This document shows, in pieces, positions 12,754 to 23,676 of a stretch of DNA of 64,000 nucleotides. The position numbers were made by a program, and so were the translations under genes. Origin of the DNA: Oscarella lobularis (Eukaryota > Porifera > Homoscleromorpha > Homosclerophorida > Oscarellidae). Location: the NCBI RefSeq assembly GCF_947507565.1, contig NC_089182.1:1984001-2048000 (forward strand), in the 5' to 3' direction. Numbering within the stretch: the stretch's first letter is position 1; every line of letters starts with the position of its first letter. The notes under the pieces are model-generated. The model did not search any database. It was not told where the DNA came from and saw only the letters and a list, made by a program, of their open reading frames with translations.

Positions 12754-15700
12754 ATGCGTGCCGCGTTTCGCGTTTATCGATCGAAACGAGTTCTTTTGAC
12801 GAGGGCAATGTCCACTCCGCATCCTCTTTTCCATCTTCACTGGAAGGACATCACAAAAGAGTCGATCGCGCGCCAAGCGGACGAACTCGTGCGAACGTCG
12901 ACATCGCGCTTCGATTCGGTGGGTCGCCTGCAGCCGAGCGAAGTTACGTTTGACAACACGATCAAAGTGAGCGCGAAAGGGATACTCGAAAAGGCCCAAA
13001 ACGTTTTCTTGTGGCCACGTGCTCGACAGGTCCTAGCGGACAACAAAGCGTCGTACGAAACTCGCCGAGCTCTCGTCGATTTTCCTCATCACGTTCATCC
13101 GAACAAAGATATTCGGAATGCGAGCACGGAAGCCGATAAGAAACTGTCGGAATTCGATGTCGAAATGAGGTTAGGCGAGGTCTAACGAAAAAAGGATCAC
13201 GCGATGAGAGTTTTTTAGTATGAGACAAGACGTTTTCAATGCGGTGGCGGCGATTAAAGTATGTCGTACGTAAATTTTGTTCATTAAAATTTTTATTTCC
13301 GTTTAGGAAAAAGGCGTTGGAGGATCGAGTCCGGAAACGGAACGACTCGTCGATCGAATTCTTGTTTTGGGAAAACGAAACGGTTTGCTTTGGGACTCTT
13401 TGTGGGGGTTTTCCTGTTTTTTATTAGCAAAAATTCAGGCTTGCATTTGTCTGAGGAAAAGCAGCAGAAAGTGAAGGAGATCAAAAAACGAATGAGCGAC
13501 TTGTCAATCAGCTTTTCGAAGAATCTCGCCGAGGAAAACACGACTCTCGAATTTGCTGAGAGTGAACTAGGTATGCCGACTTTGTTCATATAATTTCCAT
13601 TGTTCCAACGATGCATTTTCAGTGGGCTTGCCTGAGGACTTCATTCAAGGCCTAGAAAAGGTCAGAAATTGGATTTATTGAGTACTGTACTTTCTTCATT
13701 GTGATTCTCTTCTTTTAGGCCGCCGACGGCAAACGTTGCGTGTCTCTCAAATATCCGCACTACTATCCCGCTATGAAAAGAGCTCGAATACCAAAGACGC
13801 GTCAACGGCTGGAAAAGGCATTTCTGTCCAGGTGAAAATTACCTTAGGAGTCGAAGAGGACGTCGCTTTGAAGTTTCGCTTTTGCAGATGCAAGGACGCG
13901 AATACGAAAATCCTCGAAGAGCTCGTCGTGTTGCGCAGCGAGGTAACGTAACGCTGTGCGTTCGCTTTTGAAATTTTTACTTCGACGATGATGATTTGCA
14001 CTGGGCTATGATCCGATGAGTGATTACGCTCTTGCATGTTGTAAAAATATCTGACTCGCGCTGCAAATAAAAAAACATGAGACAATATTGTAATATCCTC
14101 TGATTGATACGATGTTGTTTCTCTTGCAGTTGAGCGACGTGCTTGGCTATAAAAATCACGCTTCTTACATAACTGAGGTAAGGTGCCGTTTTTTTTCTAA
14201 GGTTGAAAATATTGATTTGTATTTTGGAAGTTGAGAATGGCCAAGACAGCAGATGCAGTTCAAAAATTCTTAGCCGAACTAGGAGAACGAATTAAGCCTC
14301 TGCGAGACAGAGAATTAGACGTGTTTTTAAAATACAAGTCCTCGGAGGTGAAGAAGTACGCAGACATAACACAATTAACGTATTGATTTTTTTATGGGAG
14401 GTAGTGCGACGAATTCGGGTTTGAAAATGACGGCCGGATTAACGGCTGGGACGTTCGTTATTATATGAATATGGTTGAGGAGAAGGAGTACAGCGTCGAT
14501 CAGCAGAAGCTGAAGGAATACTTTCCGTTGGATGCCGTCACCAAGGGTGAGGAGGTAGATGACTAAAGAGTTCATTTAATTAATGACTTTTCCTTTTAGG
14601 ACTCTTAGGAATATATCAGGTTGGGAGCAGACTTTCCTGTTGTGCGTAAAAGTCAATGCCCTGTGTTCTTGAAGGATTTGCTGGGGTTGAAGTTTTCTGA
14701 AGTCTCCAATCCGGACGTTTGGCATGAAGACGTTCGACTGGTACATAGTATGAAACAGTTTGCATCAGTTCAAACGGAATTTTTCACGTCAACAGTTTAG
14801 CTGCACTGATGCCGAATGCAAGGATCTCCTTGGCTGGTTTTACTTGGACTTGCATCCGCGCGAGGGAAAGTATGGCCACGCGGCCGTCTTTGGCCTACAG
14901 GCAAGCTGATACACTAATGAAAAGTAGCCAATAACTAGTCTTGTTTTCACTCAGCCCGGGTGTTTACTTTCGGATGGAAAACGCCAGCCAGCTATTGCCG
15001 CAATGGTGGCTAATTTCACCAAACCCACCGCCGAGAAACCCTCGCTGCTTCTCCATGACGAGGTAGGTCCCTCTTTAACCATTTATCTTGGACGTATAAA
15101 ACAGCGTTCTTCTTCTGCAAGGTTGTGACGTATTTCCACGAATTTGGTCACGTAATGCATCAAATCTGCGCTCAAGCCGACTACGCGATGTTCAGCGGCA
15201 CGAGAGTGGAGAGAGACTTCGTCGAGGCTCCATCTCAAATGCTGGAAAATTGGTGTTGGGAAAAGGAATCGCTTGCGCGAATGTCAAAGCACTACAAGGG
15301 TACAGAAAAGCAACGCGCATATTTCTTCACCGTTGTTTTCTATCCCAGATGGATCAAGCATTCCTGAAGAAATGATGGAAAAGTTGGTGGCATCAAGAAA
15401 TGCGAATACAGGCGTGCACAACGCTCGCCAAGTGAGAGCACTAGACAGCTTTGTTTTGTTTTTCTATACGTGCGTTTACTTAGATTACATTTGGACTATT
15501 TGATCAGATCATTCACACTGGAGGAAAGGTAAACAAAAACGAATTGATCTTTCTTCCTGAAATTCTTTCACGACAGTGCGATGTTGTGGACACGTTTTCC
15601 AAAGTCCAACGTGACGTATTCCACGTACCTGCCTCATCTGGTAAGTCAGATACGCATAAAACACAGCGTTGCCTTACCCTTTATATTAGGCACTTCTTTT

Positions 15701-16065
15701 CCTGCTACTTTTGAGCACTTGGCTGGAGGCTACGACGCCCAGTATTACGGCTACCTGGTGAGCACCGCCGGCTGTGTGATACGTATGCGCGTGCAACGCT
15801 AGTCTTCTTCGTTTTGCAGTGGAGTGAAGTTTTCTCCGCCGACATGTTTCATTCTCGTTTTAAGAAGGAAGGCTTGTTGAATCCGAAAGTAGGCAACGAC
15901 TATCGCACGCTCATTTTGAAGCCTGGAGGTTCAAGAGTAAGTTCGCCTTGCATTTTATGATGAAGTACACACTTCTCGTTCTAGGATGGTGCAGACATGC
16001 TGAGAGACTTTCTAGGCAGAGAATCGTCTCAGGATGCTTTCCTGAAGAGCAAGGGCCTACTGTAG
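12754..16065 (+). CDS. Thimet oligopeptidase / neurolysin (M3A zinc metallopeptidase)
   Basis: Cytosolic or mitochondrial endo-oligopeptidase that cuts short peptides. About 21 exons with introns of about 45-120 bp, except one longer intron upstream of the exon at 14130. Recognisable family landmarks in order: VDFPHHVHP…[15 protein letters not shown] in exon 1, NGLHLSEE (13439 on), [46 protein letters not shown], the zinc motif HEFGH in [10 protein letters not shown] (exon 15122-15299) with downstream glutamate in [27 protein letters not shown]-like [12 protein letters not shown], and the C-terminal [12 protein letters not shown]. Exon joins were checked by phase; the intron after 14900 starts with GC instead of GT. 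The first 18 residues are basic and free of acidic residues, so starting at 12754 gives a likely mitochondrial presequence and Met19 a cytosolic form, as known for vertebrate neurolysin. THOP1 and NLN cannot be separated from this alone. Confidence 0.93.
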
Positions 16066-16128
16066 ATCAATGGGATTGCGGGGGGAGGGGAGGGGGCAAA
16101 AACAACGTAGGTAAATCGTTTTTATTTC

Positions 16129-16134
16129 AATAAA
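16129..16134 (+). terminator. Polyadenylation signal AATAAA of the peptidase gene
   Basis: A perfect AATAAA lies 64 bp after the peptidase stop codon (16063-16065), on the same strand. Confidence 0.55.
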
Positions 16135-16135
16135 C

Positions 16136-16157
16136 CCGGAAGTAAACCGGAAGTAAA
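16136..16157. promoter_or_regulatory. Two tandem ETS-type sites (CCGGAAGTAAA twice), then an NRF1-like half site
   Basis: CCGGAAGT occurs at 16136-16143 and 16147-16154 in an 11-bp direct repeat. This is the core of the ETS/GABP-type binding motif. TGCGCATG follows at 16164-16171 and overlaps a start codon. Paired ETS sites beside an NRF1-like half site are typical of housekeeping promoters. The likely target is the small unit at 16169 or CCDC124 at 16747. Confidence 0.4.
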
Positions 16158-16168
16158 TTTTTTTGCGC

Positions 16169-16577
16169 ATGAGTCTCCTTGTCTTTCGCTGTCGGCCTGC
16201 CTGCACAGGCTTCGCGGGGGTCACTCCATACTCCCCTCGGTCGGAGTTAGAGCCCGTTTATTCTCTTGGCTCAGACGCCTGGGACTGGACAGTCTCGGAT
16301 GTGAGCGCTGGCAGCCTGATTCCAGGGGGACCACTTTTTTACCCACCGCAGTCCTGGAGGGGGGAGGGTGCACTGCATAACCCTCATCAACAGGTGAGCC
16401 AATTTTAAACCTCGTGGCAACAGAGTTGGGCCGGTTTTATTTAGTCACCCCGGGGCCCAGGGGTGAATGAAGACATCGGAAAGCTCTTCATCGACCTCGT
16501 CGGTATGATCCTTTGATGAGCCTATCAGAACACAAAAGACAGTCGAAGAAAAAGAGAATCATACCTGCTTCACTTGA
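16169..16577 (+). CDS. Doubtful three-exon small gene, about 105 aa, unrecognised
   Basis: Not recognised. Exon 16169-16393 (75 codons, open) ends CAACAG/GTGAGC. A 51-bp intron ends TTTTATTTAG at 16444. Exon 16445-16502 continues in frame (…VNEDIGKLFIDLV) to a donor GTATGA. A third exon, beginning near 16543 or 16549, reads a short tail to TGA at 16575-16577. The first two joins match the size and phase habits of this genome, and tandem ETS sites lie just upstream. The third join needs a 40-46 bp intron with a poor acceptor. It could instead be a non-coding 5' exon of CCDC124 or a repeat-derived sequence. Confidence 0.3.
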
Positions 16578-16746
16578 ATGATGCTTCTGGAGCGTCTTTG
16601 ACCACGCCACGTGGCGTCTCCAGGCCTGAAGTCTCTGCCTCACGAACGGGAGCATGAAAGGATATTTACCCCGGTCGTCGCTTTCGCGTGCCGTCGCTTT
16701 GCTTTGGCCGCTAACGCACGCTAGTGACCTTCCTTTCTCCGCAGCG

Positions 16747-17436
16747 ATGCCAAAGAAATTCAAAGGCGGCAATCCGAAAGCCGAAGCGGCGAAAGCGCGA
16801 AAAGAAGAGGCTAAAGTAGAGAAAGCAGCAAAGGCGGAACGCGAGAAAGAAGATGCTTACTGGAGATCGCTCGAGGAAGAAGACAAGCACGCAATGAAGA
16901 AAGGCCAGCGAAAAGTGAGCCGTCCGCACACAAAGACGCCACTCTAGAAGTGCCGACGCTAGGCGGAACGCGAGCAAAAGCGTCTCGAAGCGTCCGAACG
17001 CAAGGCGGCGAACGCAGAACTCCTCAAAGCAGAAGAAGCGAAGACGAAAGGAAAAGAACGTGCAGAAAAGGTAACGCGCGCGTCGATCGCTAGAGCGCGC
17101 GACGACGAAAAGGCGACGGCGGCGGCGGCAAAGAAAAAGGAGGAAGCCGAAAGGCCCATAGAAGAAAATCCGAACCGACTCGTAGCCGACTACGTGACGA
17201 AAGAAGGAATTGTGGAGGCGCGGTCAATCGACGAAGCGGTGGCGGCGTTGAGCGTCGACGAGGGCGGGGCTTCCGACATGCATCCGGAGAAGCGAGTCCG
17301 GGCGGCGTACGCGGTGTTCGAGGCGCGGGAGTTGGATCGATTGAAGGCGGAGAATCCGTCGTTGCGGCTGTCGCAGTTGAAGCAGATGCTGAGGAAAATG
17401 TGGGCCAAATCGCCGGACAATCCTCTGAACGGATGA
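16747..17436 (+). CDS. CCDC124: CCDC124 (ribosome-associated coiled-coil protein)
   Basis: Two exons, 16747-16914 and 16973-17436. The start MPKKFKGGNPKAEAAKARK is the family's conserved N-terminus. A long Lys/Glu/Ala-rich charged helix follows, with the conserved EDAYW and DKHAMKKGQRK blocks. The C-terminal domain holds GIVEARSIDEAVAALS, HPEKRVRAAY, LKAENPSLRLSQLKQMLRK and SPDNPLN, all matching the animal family. Length is close to the family norm of about 220 residues. Homologues (Lso2 in yeast) bind idle 80S ribosomes; the human protein also localises to the midbody. The ATG follows a possible leader acceptor (CTCCGCAG). The stop is 95 bp from the convergent stop of the XPF gene. Confidence 0.93.
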
Positions 17437-17531
17437 GAATTCGCGTGTGTATAGGTAGTAGAATCTGCAGGATGATGACGATGATGATGTAATACATGAG
17501 TACGTACCGTGATTGTTTGTATTGCGTTGCT

Positions 17532-20500
17532 TTATTTTCGACTTGGTTTGTCGTTGAAAAAGTGCCACAGTTGCTTGGCGTTGCTTTCGTTGTCCAGAAC
17601 TTGGGCCAGTTGCTTGAGGCTCATCTGACTCAGCTCTGCTACGTTCGACACTCGATTCATCACATAGCTACAGTATTACGAGATGATTTCATAAATAGAG
17701 AGCTGATTATGCAATTGATTTACCGGTAGTTTTTGAAATTGATTCCAGGCAATTTGAGAAGTAAATCCTATACACGTGATTTGGATAATCAGGCTCTTAG
17801 ATCACTGTGCTTACCACAGGTCCTGGATTGTAGGTTTTCGTTTCACTTTGAACGCTACTGCCGTCGCTAGCTCCCACGCTGGCAGCCAACGAAGCGTCAG
17901 GCTGCGCCTGTTTTTCCTTCGGTTTAGAACATGTAGTATTAATTTATATATAAAAATAGAAAATTTCCCCAGTACCATACCTTCAACACTTCGAACAGTT
18001 CTGCAGTTGCATGAGGACTTTGACACCAGAGAATCTTCAGCTACCAACATAAAAGAGAGTTATACACGGTACGCACAATAGAAATGCATGGCTCACCGTA
18101 GGAAAGTGCAGTGTCAACAAAACCAATTTTGACGTCAGACTGATACTGGATATCTCACTACCTATTGACGACCGAGACTACAAACAACGGCAAACAATAC
18201 AATAGCTTCCCCCACAGCATGTACTCCCGACTCACCTGCAAAGAAAATGAGCGAGCTGCATCAAACTCTATCAGAAGTACGGCTCTCTTATAATATCGCG
18301 TCATGGAGACGACTTGGTTGTATCTAAACGTACAGTTGTCTCACATACCCAATTATAGCGTTTCTTTCCCATTACAATCTTCCCGATGCAAGAGACGATA
18401 TGAGATCGGAAACGCTCTTTCGTTCCACGCACATTTCAGGCGTTAGAATGTAGTCGCCTACTTCTAGAGTTATCGGCTCGACGTTCATTCCTCGTCTATA
18501 AATGATCGAAGGCAGAGCGCTTCGAAACTCCCGCATATCCACAATGACCTGAAGGAGAAAATATTCAGACTCGATAACCAAAAAGAAAATCTGCTTTACT
18601 GTGGATTCGACGTTAGCAGCGGACTGACTGCCACCTTTTCTCGTGCTTGATCCAACAAGAGCTGCTGAGCTCATGTCTCTCACGAGATTCGTAGCCAAGC
18701 CCGTCTTTCCATCCTGATCTTCAGGAACAACCATACGCTACGTCAACCAAGGCAGGCATTATTGCGATGTCGTCTCGTGTTTGTTGTTTCTGCTTACTGA
18801 TTTGTCCTTTATGAGTTGCTCAAACGCTTCAGACTCTTTTCGCAGGGCAGTTAAATATTTCTATAGATCTGATGTTTTGAAAACTTCCCCCTCTGAATCC
18901 TGCCCTCCGTTATACCTGTTCTTCAACTGACATTTCATAGAGCAGAAAGTAAACTCGCAAAGGCGCGCCGGGTCGCCCGGCTTTGTAAACCTAAACGTCT
19001 GACTTCGTTTCACCGTTTACTCGTGACCTGCTGCAAATACTTCCAACTGCCTAACAAATTCCATATCCGGATTATAGAGAACGACGTATTGAGGAGCGTG
19101 CTCATTGAGAGCTCTCACGAGCAAAAACGGATTGCTAAAAGTAGATCTTTTTATTTATACTACTAACTTGTTCAATGAGCCTACTGCAGAGGAAGTAGAA
19201 TGACAGCAGATTGCCCATATATTTCACCGACATCTTTTTTGTCTTCATTAGTCGCCTTTTCCTTTCCTTTCTTACTTTGCCTCTTTGTCTATAATAAGGT
19301 TCTTAACAGAAGAGAAATTCAGTCAATGTGGTCGACTTGTTTTTGCTTTGACTGGTCGCTTTTGCTCGCAGCTGAACACCCCCGAATATTAGTAACGGTT
19401 TAAAATCAACACGTGTTCTCACTCGGCGAAGTGCCGACAAGCTTGTCAAACATCGTCTCAAGAAACTTCTTGCTACCCAAAGTCAGATACTAGGCAAAAA
19501 TCCATTTCGTGGGTTCGCCCTTTTTAAAAAATTCTCTTACTTCTCGCAGCTGTTTACAGGCGTAATCGTCGTCAGCCACAACGAGGACACTAGGACGTTC
19601 TGATGCTAAAGAAAAAAAAAGATACATACCGTATTGCTGGAATAGAATTTCTTCATTACGGTTTCTTTTAGCGTTCTCTTTTTCAATCTCAGCCAGAACG
19701 TCTGCCAAGAGCTGCCATTTCGGATTTGCTTCGGGAAACGAGGACTCTCCTTCACTAAAGGAAGCCTTACCGGTCACTGATTAAAAGCGCGAGCACTTGT
19801 GGCTCATTTTACCTAGGCTTTCCCTTCTTTGCTTTCGGCTCGCCTTTATTTGCGCTAGGACCAAAGACCCTCGTTTTTGCGCACTGAGGAGAACCCAATG
19901 AAAATTGCGTACACGGAAAACGTCCGAGCATTTCCAGCCAAACATATTTATCTCTATGCTATGGCTGGAAAGGCCCTATAACTCGTGATTACCGCAAAAA
20001 CAGGTTGAGCGGCGTCAAGCAACATCCACGACGTCTTCCATCCGGAGGAAGTCTCACTAGACCTGCAAGGAAGAATCATGCTGGTAGATAAATCACGCGA
20101 AAGAGCGCCCCATGCCTGAGAAACTCCAAGTGACTGTAAAAGGTCACGCAATCATACTGAGTAAGAAACAGGAGAAGCTGTCTCAAAGTTTTTAGGTCTG
20201 CAACGAGTTGTCTGCTTTTAAAGCTCTGGTGAAAAAATAATCAGGGCATCTGAAGATGGGCGCGTTCTTCAGGACGAACTAGTTGATGCCAAATTGGATC
20301 AAGCTGCAATCGTATAATTCGGTCGAACGCCTTTCCAATGCCATTTTCAATGGTAAGCTGATCCCCGTCCAGCTAGGAATCCACGTTATAATTAATAAAT
20401 TGATTAATTTCAAGCACTTACAGTTCTATTAGACTTTTTTAGTTCTTGCAGGCAAATGGACATGACGTCAAGAATGGCCTGCTGAACAGCCATCATATTG

Positions 20501-21504
20501 GGCGTCATTTTTTGGTGAAGTTCAATTGCTTCCGGCTAACACACATTGAAATCTCACTTATGACTAAAAATTCACATCAATCAGCTTCAAACTTTGTGTT
20601 TTTCTAATGAGCTCGAGACCAATGCCTGAAATCTTTAAAAAAAGGTTAATAAGGCGAATGAAATTTTCAATAAAAAGTACCTGGGCCAGAGATAAAGCTT
20701 GCGAACAAATAGATTCTTCATTGTGCGTTCAATCTGAAAAAATCCGCTCGTAAAAGCCTGAGCCGAATCCGAAAACGCTTTAATAAATCCAGTCTAAAGC
20801 AACGTTTAATTAATCAAACTCATCCACAGAGTAAATACGTACCTTATTCTTTTCCCTATATAGACGAAGTATGAATGCTTCTGTGCTTTCATCTGTAACT
20901 CTGAAGCAAAAAAGCAAATTCTGCCTCTTGGGGATTAATGGTGGACGTTCTTGGCTAACTTGTGCGCGTGATTGACAATAATTCCATGTATCAAGTGCGT
21001 CGGTATCTGATTGCGAAGCATGTCGACGACGAGAATCCGTGACGTAATAAACAGAACGCCGCCAGACAAGTACAAACTCTCTCTGAAAATAAATTACACA
21101 ACCAAACTTTCATCAATTGATTTATTGCACCTTTCTTTTGATGAATACTCGTTATTTACTACAGTAGGAAGACCCTGGAGTGCTGCCTTCGTCATTTCCA
21201 GCTCTTGAATGAAGTAATCCTTTCATGTAAAAATTTGAATTTTTCTGACGTCATAACGCTTAACCCATCGACGCACCTCTTCTTCCGGCGTTGCGTTTAC
21301 GACTAAGACAAGCACACCCGGATCGCAAAAGATTTCTAATAGTTTTAGGAGAATTTTCTCCGCTCCGAGCCCTCTAAACGTAGAACGAAAAACAGTGACC
21401 AAATAACAATTCCTTGGTTCATTTTTCTACTTGGCTGTGAGCAATAGACCGTCTTCGGCATAGATATCGGCGAGTATTTGAGACTCGTATTCGAGGAGCG
21501 ACAT
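17532..21504 (-). CDS. ERCC4: XPF endonuclease, catalytic subunit of XPF-ERCC1
   Basis: Structure-specific nuclease of nucleotide excision and crosslink repair. It starts [15 protein letters not shown] at 21504, as in the animal family, and ends DKPSRK-stop at 17532. Many short exons on the minus strand. The degenerate SF2 helicase-like half spans roughly 19500-21504. The linker exon has [18 protein letters not shown]. The nuclease part (18372-19200) includes YLTALRK-like and MVVPEDQ segments, then [12 protein letters not shown] and [20 protein letters not shown], which carry the GD…ERK…D catalytic residues. The C-terminal helix-hairpin-helix tail reads [18 protein letters not shown]…AKQLWHFF (17540-17660), the ERCC1-binding part. 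All nuclease residues are present, so it should be active. It shares a 118-bp head-to-head spacer with adenylate kinase 3. Confidence 0.93.
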
Positions 21505-21622
21505 TCTGTGCTGGCGAGCGTTGTACGTCCACCCGAAGGATCCTCCAACGTGAAGAAGTCGACAGAGACCGATAGAACAGGGGGAGGTGCCGTAACGGCT
21601 TAGAAACTGACGTAACTTTACA
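21505..21622. promoter_or_regulatory. Bidirectional promoter between XPF and AK3
   Basis: Only 118 bp separate the two start codons of these divergent genes, so both core promoters must lie here or overlap the 5' coding ends. A CRE-like TGACGTAA lies at 21608-21615. No TATA box is seen. Confidence 0.55.
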
Positions 21623-22543
<921 letters not shown>

Positions 22544-22578
22544 GAAATATACTGTATATATACGATTTCCGTGCTTTT

Positions 22579-23210
22579 TCAATTACTTGTGTCACCTACG
22601 GTGTCGTTGGTACGTCGTTTGGAAGGAACCTCGTTTGTCTTTTCTGCATCTTTTTGCACTGGTGGCCTCGCCTTTAGAAAAGTTCGATCTATCTTGAGAA
22701 CTTTTCTCGAGTTGAATTTGTATTGCAGATCGCCAGGTGCACTTGACTTTGATTGTTTAGCAGCCAATACTTAGAGAGCGAGTGGAAATAATTACATGCT
22801 TCTTGCCGAGAGTTTGGATTTCGTTTTCGCACCTGATGATGACTGAGCTTTTTCCAAAAATAAATTCGTCCCAATCGAGTCTGTGATGACGTCAAAATTA
22901 CGGATTTTGACTGGCAAAGCTCTCACCGTCGTAGTGGCCTTTGAAGAAGTTGTCGTCTATTTGCACAAACGGCTCGTCAGAGTCCATTTCCTATTTATAA
23001 ACGAGTCTGAGCTCTCGTTTCCTAATATTTCGCATTTTCTTGCCCAGATTTTCGCGAATTGAGCCTTGTTTATCGCCGAAATCGGATCAAACACCCCGTT
23101 CACTTGAACGAGGACTAACATTTCCTAAAGAAAATTAACTCCATAAACCGCATCGCTTCTGTGAGAGGGCGAGGAACCTCGTATTCGTCGTCGGAGACGT
23201 TTTCGGCCAT
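22579..23210 (-). CDS. GTF3C6: TFIIIC subunit 6 (GTF3C6-like)
   Basis: Small subunit of TFIIIC, the RNA polymerase III factor that binds tRNA-gene internal promoters. Starts MAENVSDDEYE at 23210. Exon 2 reads EMLVLVQVNGVFDP, exon 3 reads EPFVQIDDNFFKGHYD, the next reads DSIGTNLFLEKAQ, and the last (to 22579) reads YKFNSRKVLKIDRTFL plus a basic tail. Together these follow the family order: LVLV beta strand, P-x-x-Q-x-D, F-x-G-x-Y-x-D-T-L-G-T, then the KYK…L…RT block. The intron at 22991-23043 must begin GC (TGG/GCAAGA), because no GT donor fits. The first join (GAG/GTTCCT) is the only in-frame choice found. Assignment rests on this spaced pattern, not on long identity. Confidence 0.75.
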
Positions 23211-23298
23211 TTTCGCTCTAAAGCACGCGTCGTCCACAGTTCCACGTGTCACGTGACGTCGTATTTGCGTGCCTTTCTCTCGTTCGTTGCTCTCGATA
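23211..23298. promoter_or_regulatory. Bidirectional promoter of GTF3C6 and OST4 with tandem CACGTG boxes
   Basis: The spacer is 88 bp between divergent start codons. It contains two adjacent E-boxes, CACGTG at 23243-23248 and 23250-23255. The second lies inside the 10-bp palindrome GTCACGTGAC (23248-23257) and runs into a CRE-like TGACGTC. Such boxes are bound by bHLH-zip factors of the USF/MiT/TFE type in animals. Confidence 0.55.
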
Positions 23299-23418
23299 AT
23301 GATCTCCGACATCCAGCTGGCGATATTCGCCAACGTTCTCGGCGTCTTTCTGTTCCTCCTCGTCGTTCTCTATCATTACGTCGCCGTGAGCAATCCGAAA
23401 CGAGTAAAGATGGAATAG
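23299..23418 (+). CDS. OST4: Oligosaccharyltransferase 4-kDa subunit OST4
   Basis: A 39-codon single-exon gene, easily missed because of its size. The product begins [16 protein letters not shown], continues with a leucine-rich membrane helix ending VVLYHYVAV, and has a short basic tail. This is nearly the same length and sequence pattern as animal OST4. OST4 is a single-pass ER membrane subunit that stabilises the STT3-containing oligosaccharyltransferase complex for N-glycosylation. The ATG sits 88 bp from the divergent GTF3C6 start. The heavily N-glycosylated Ig receptors in this window would be clients of this complex. Confidence 0.95.
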   Translation: MISDIQLAIFANVLGVFLFLLVVLYHYVAVSNPKRVKME

Positions 23419-23676
23419 CCGAGGTACTAGAACACATTCGGAGCTCATAACGACTTCTAACAACACCTCCTATAGCGCGTACAAGCGACGGCAACTCCGA
23501 AGAATCGAGAACGAGAACTTTGTAGTAGTCCGTCGATGTTTCGAATTGATAACTAATAAAAAAATTAAAAAAAAGCGCATATTCGATGGATAGTATAGGA
23601 GTACAGTGTATTAATCGGTCCCTCTCCTTCGCGAAATTTGACAAAAATATAAGACCCCGCCCACTCTCTCCTCGCG

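Noticed and set aside
12691-12999. A 102-codon minus-strand reading frame opposite the first exon of the M3 peptidase.
   Set aside because: It is the antisense shadow of a clearly conserved coding exon and shows no family similarity.
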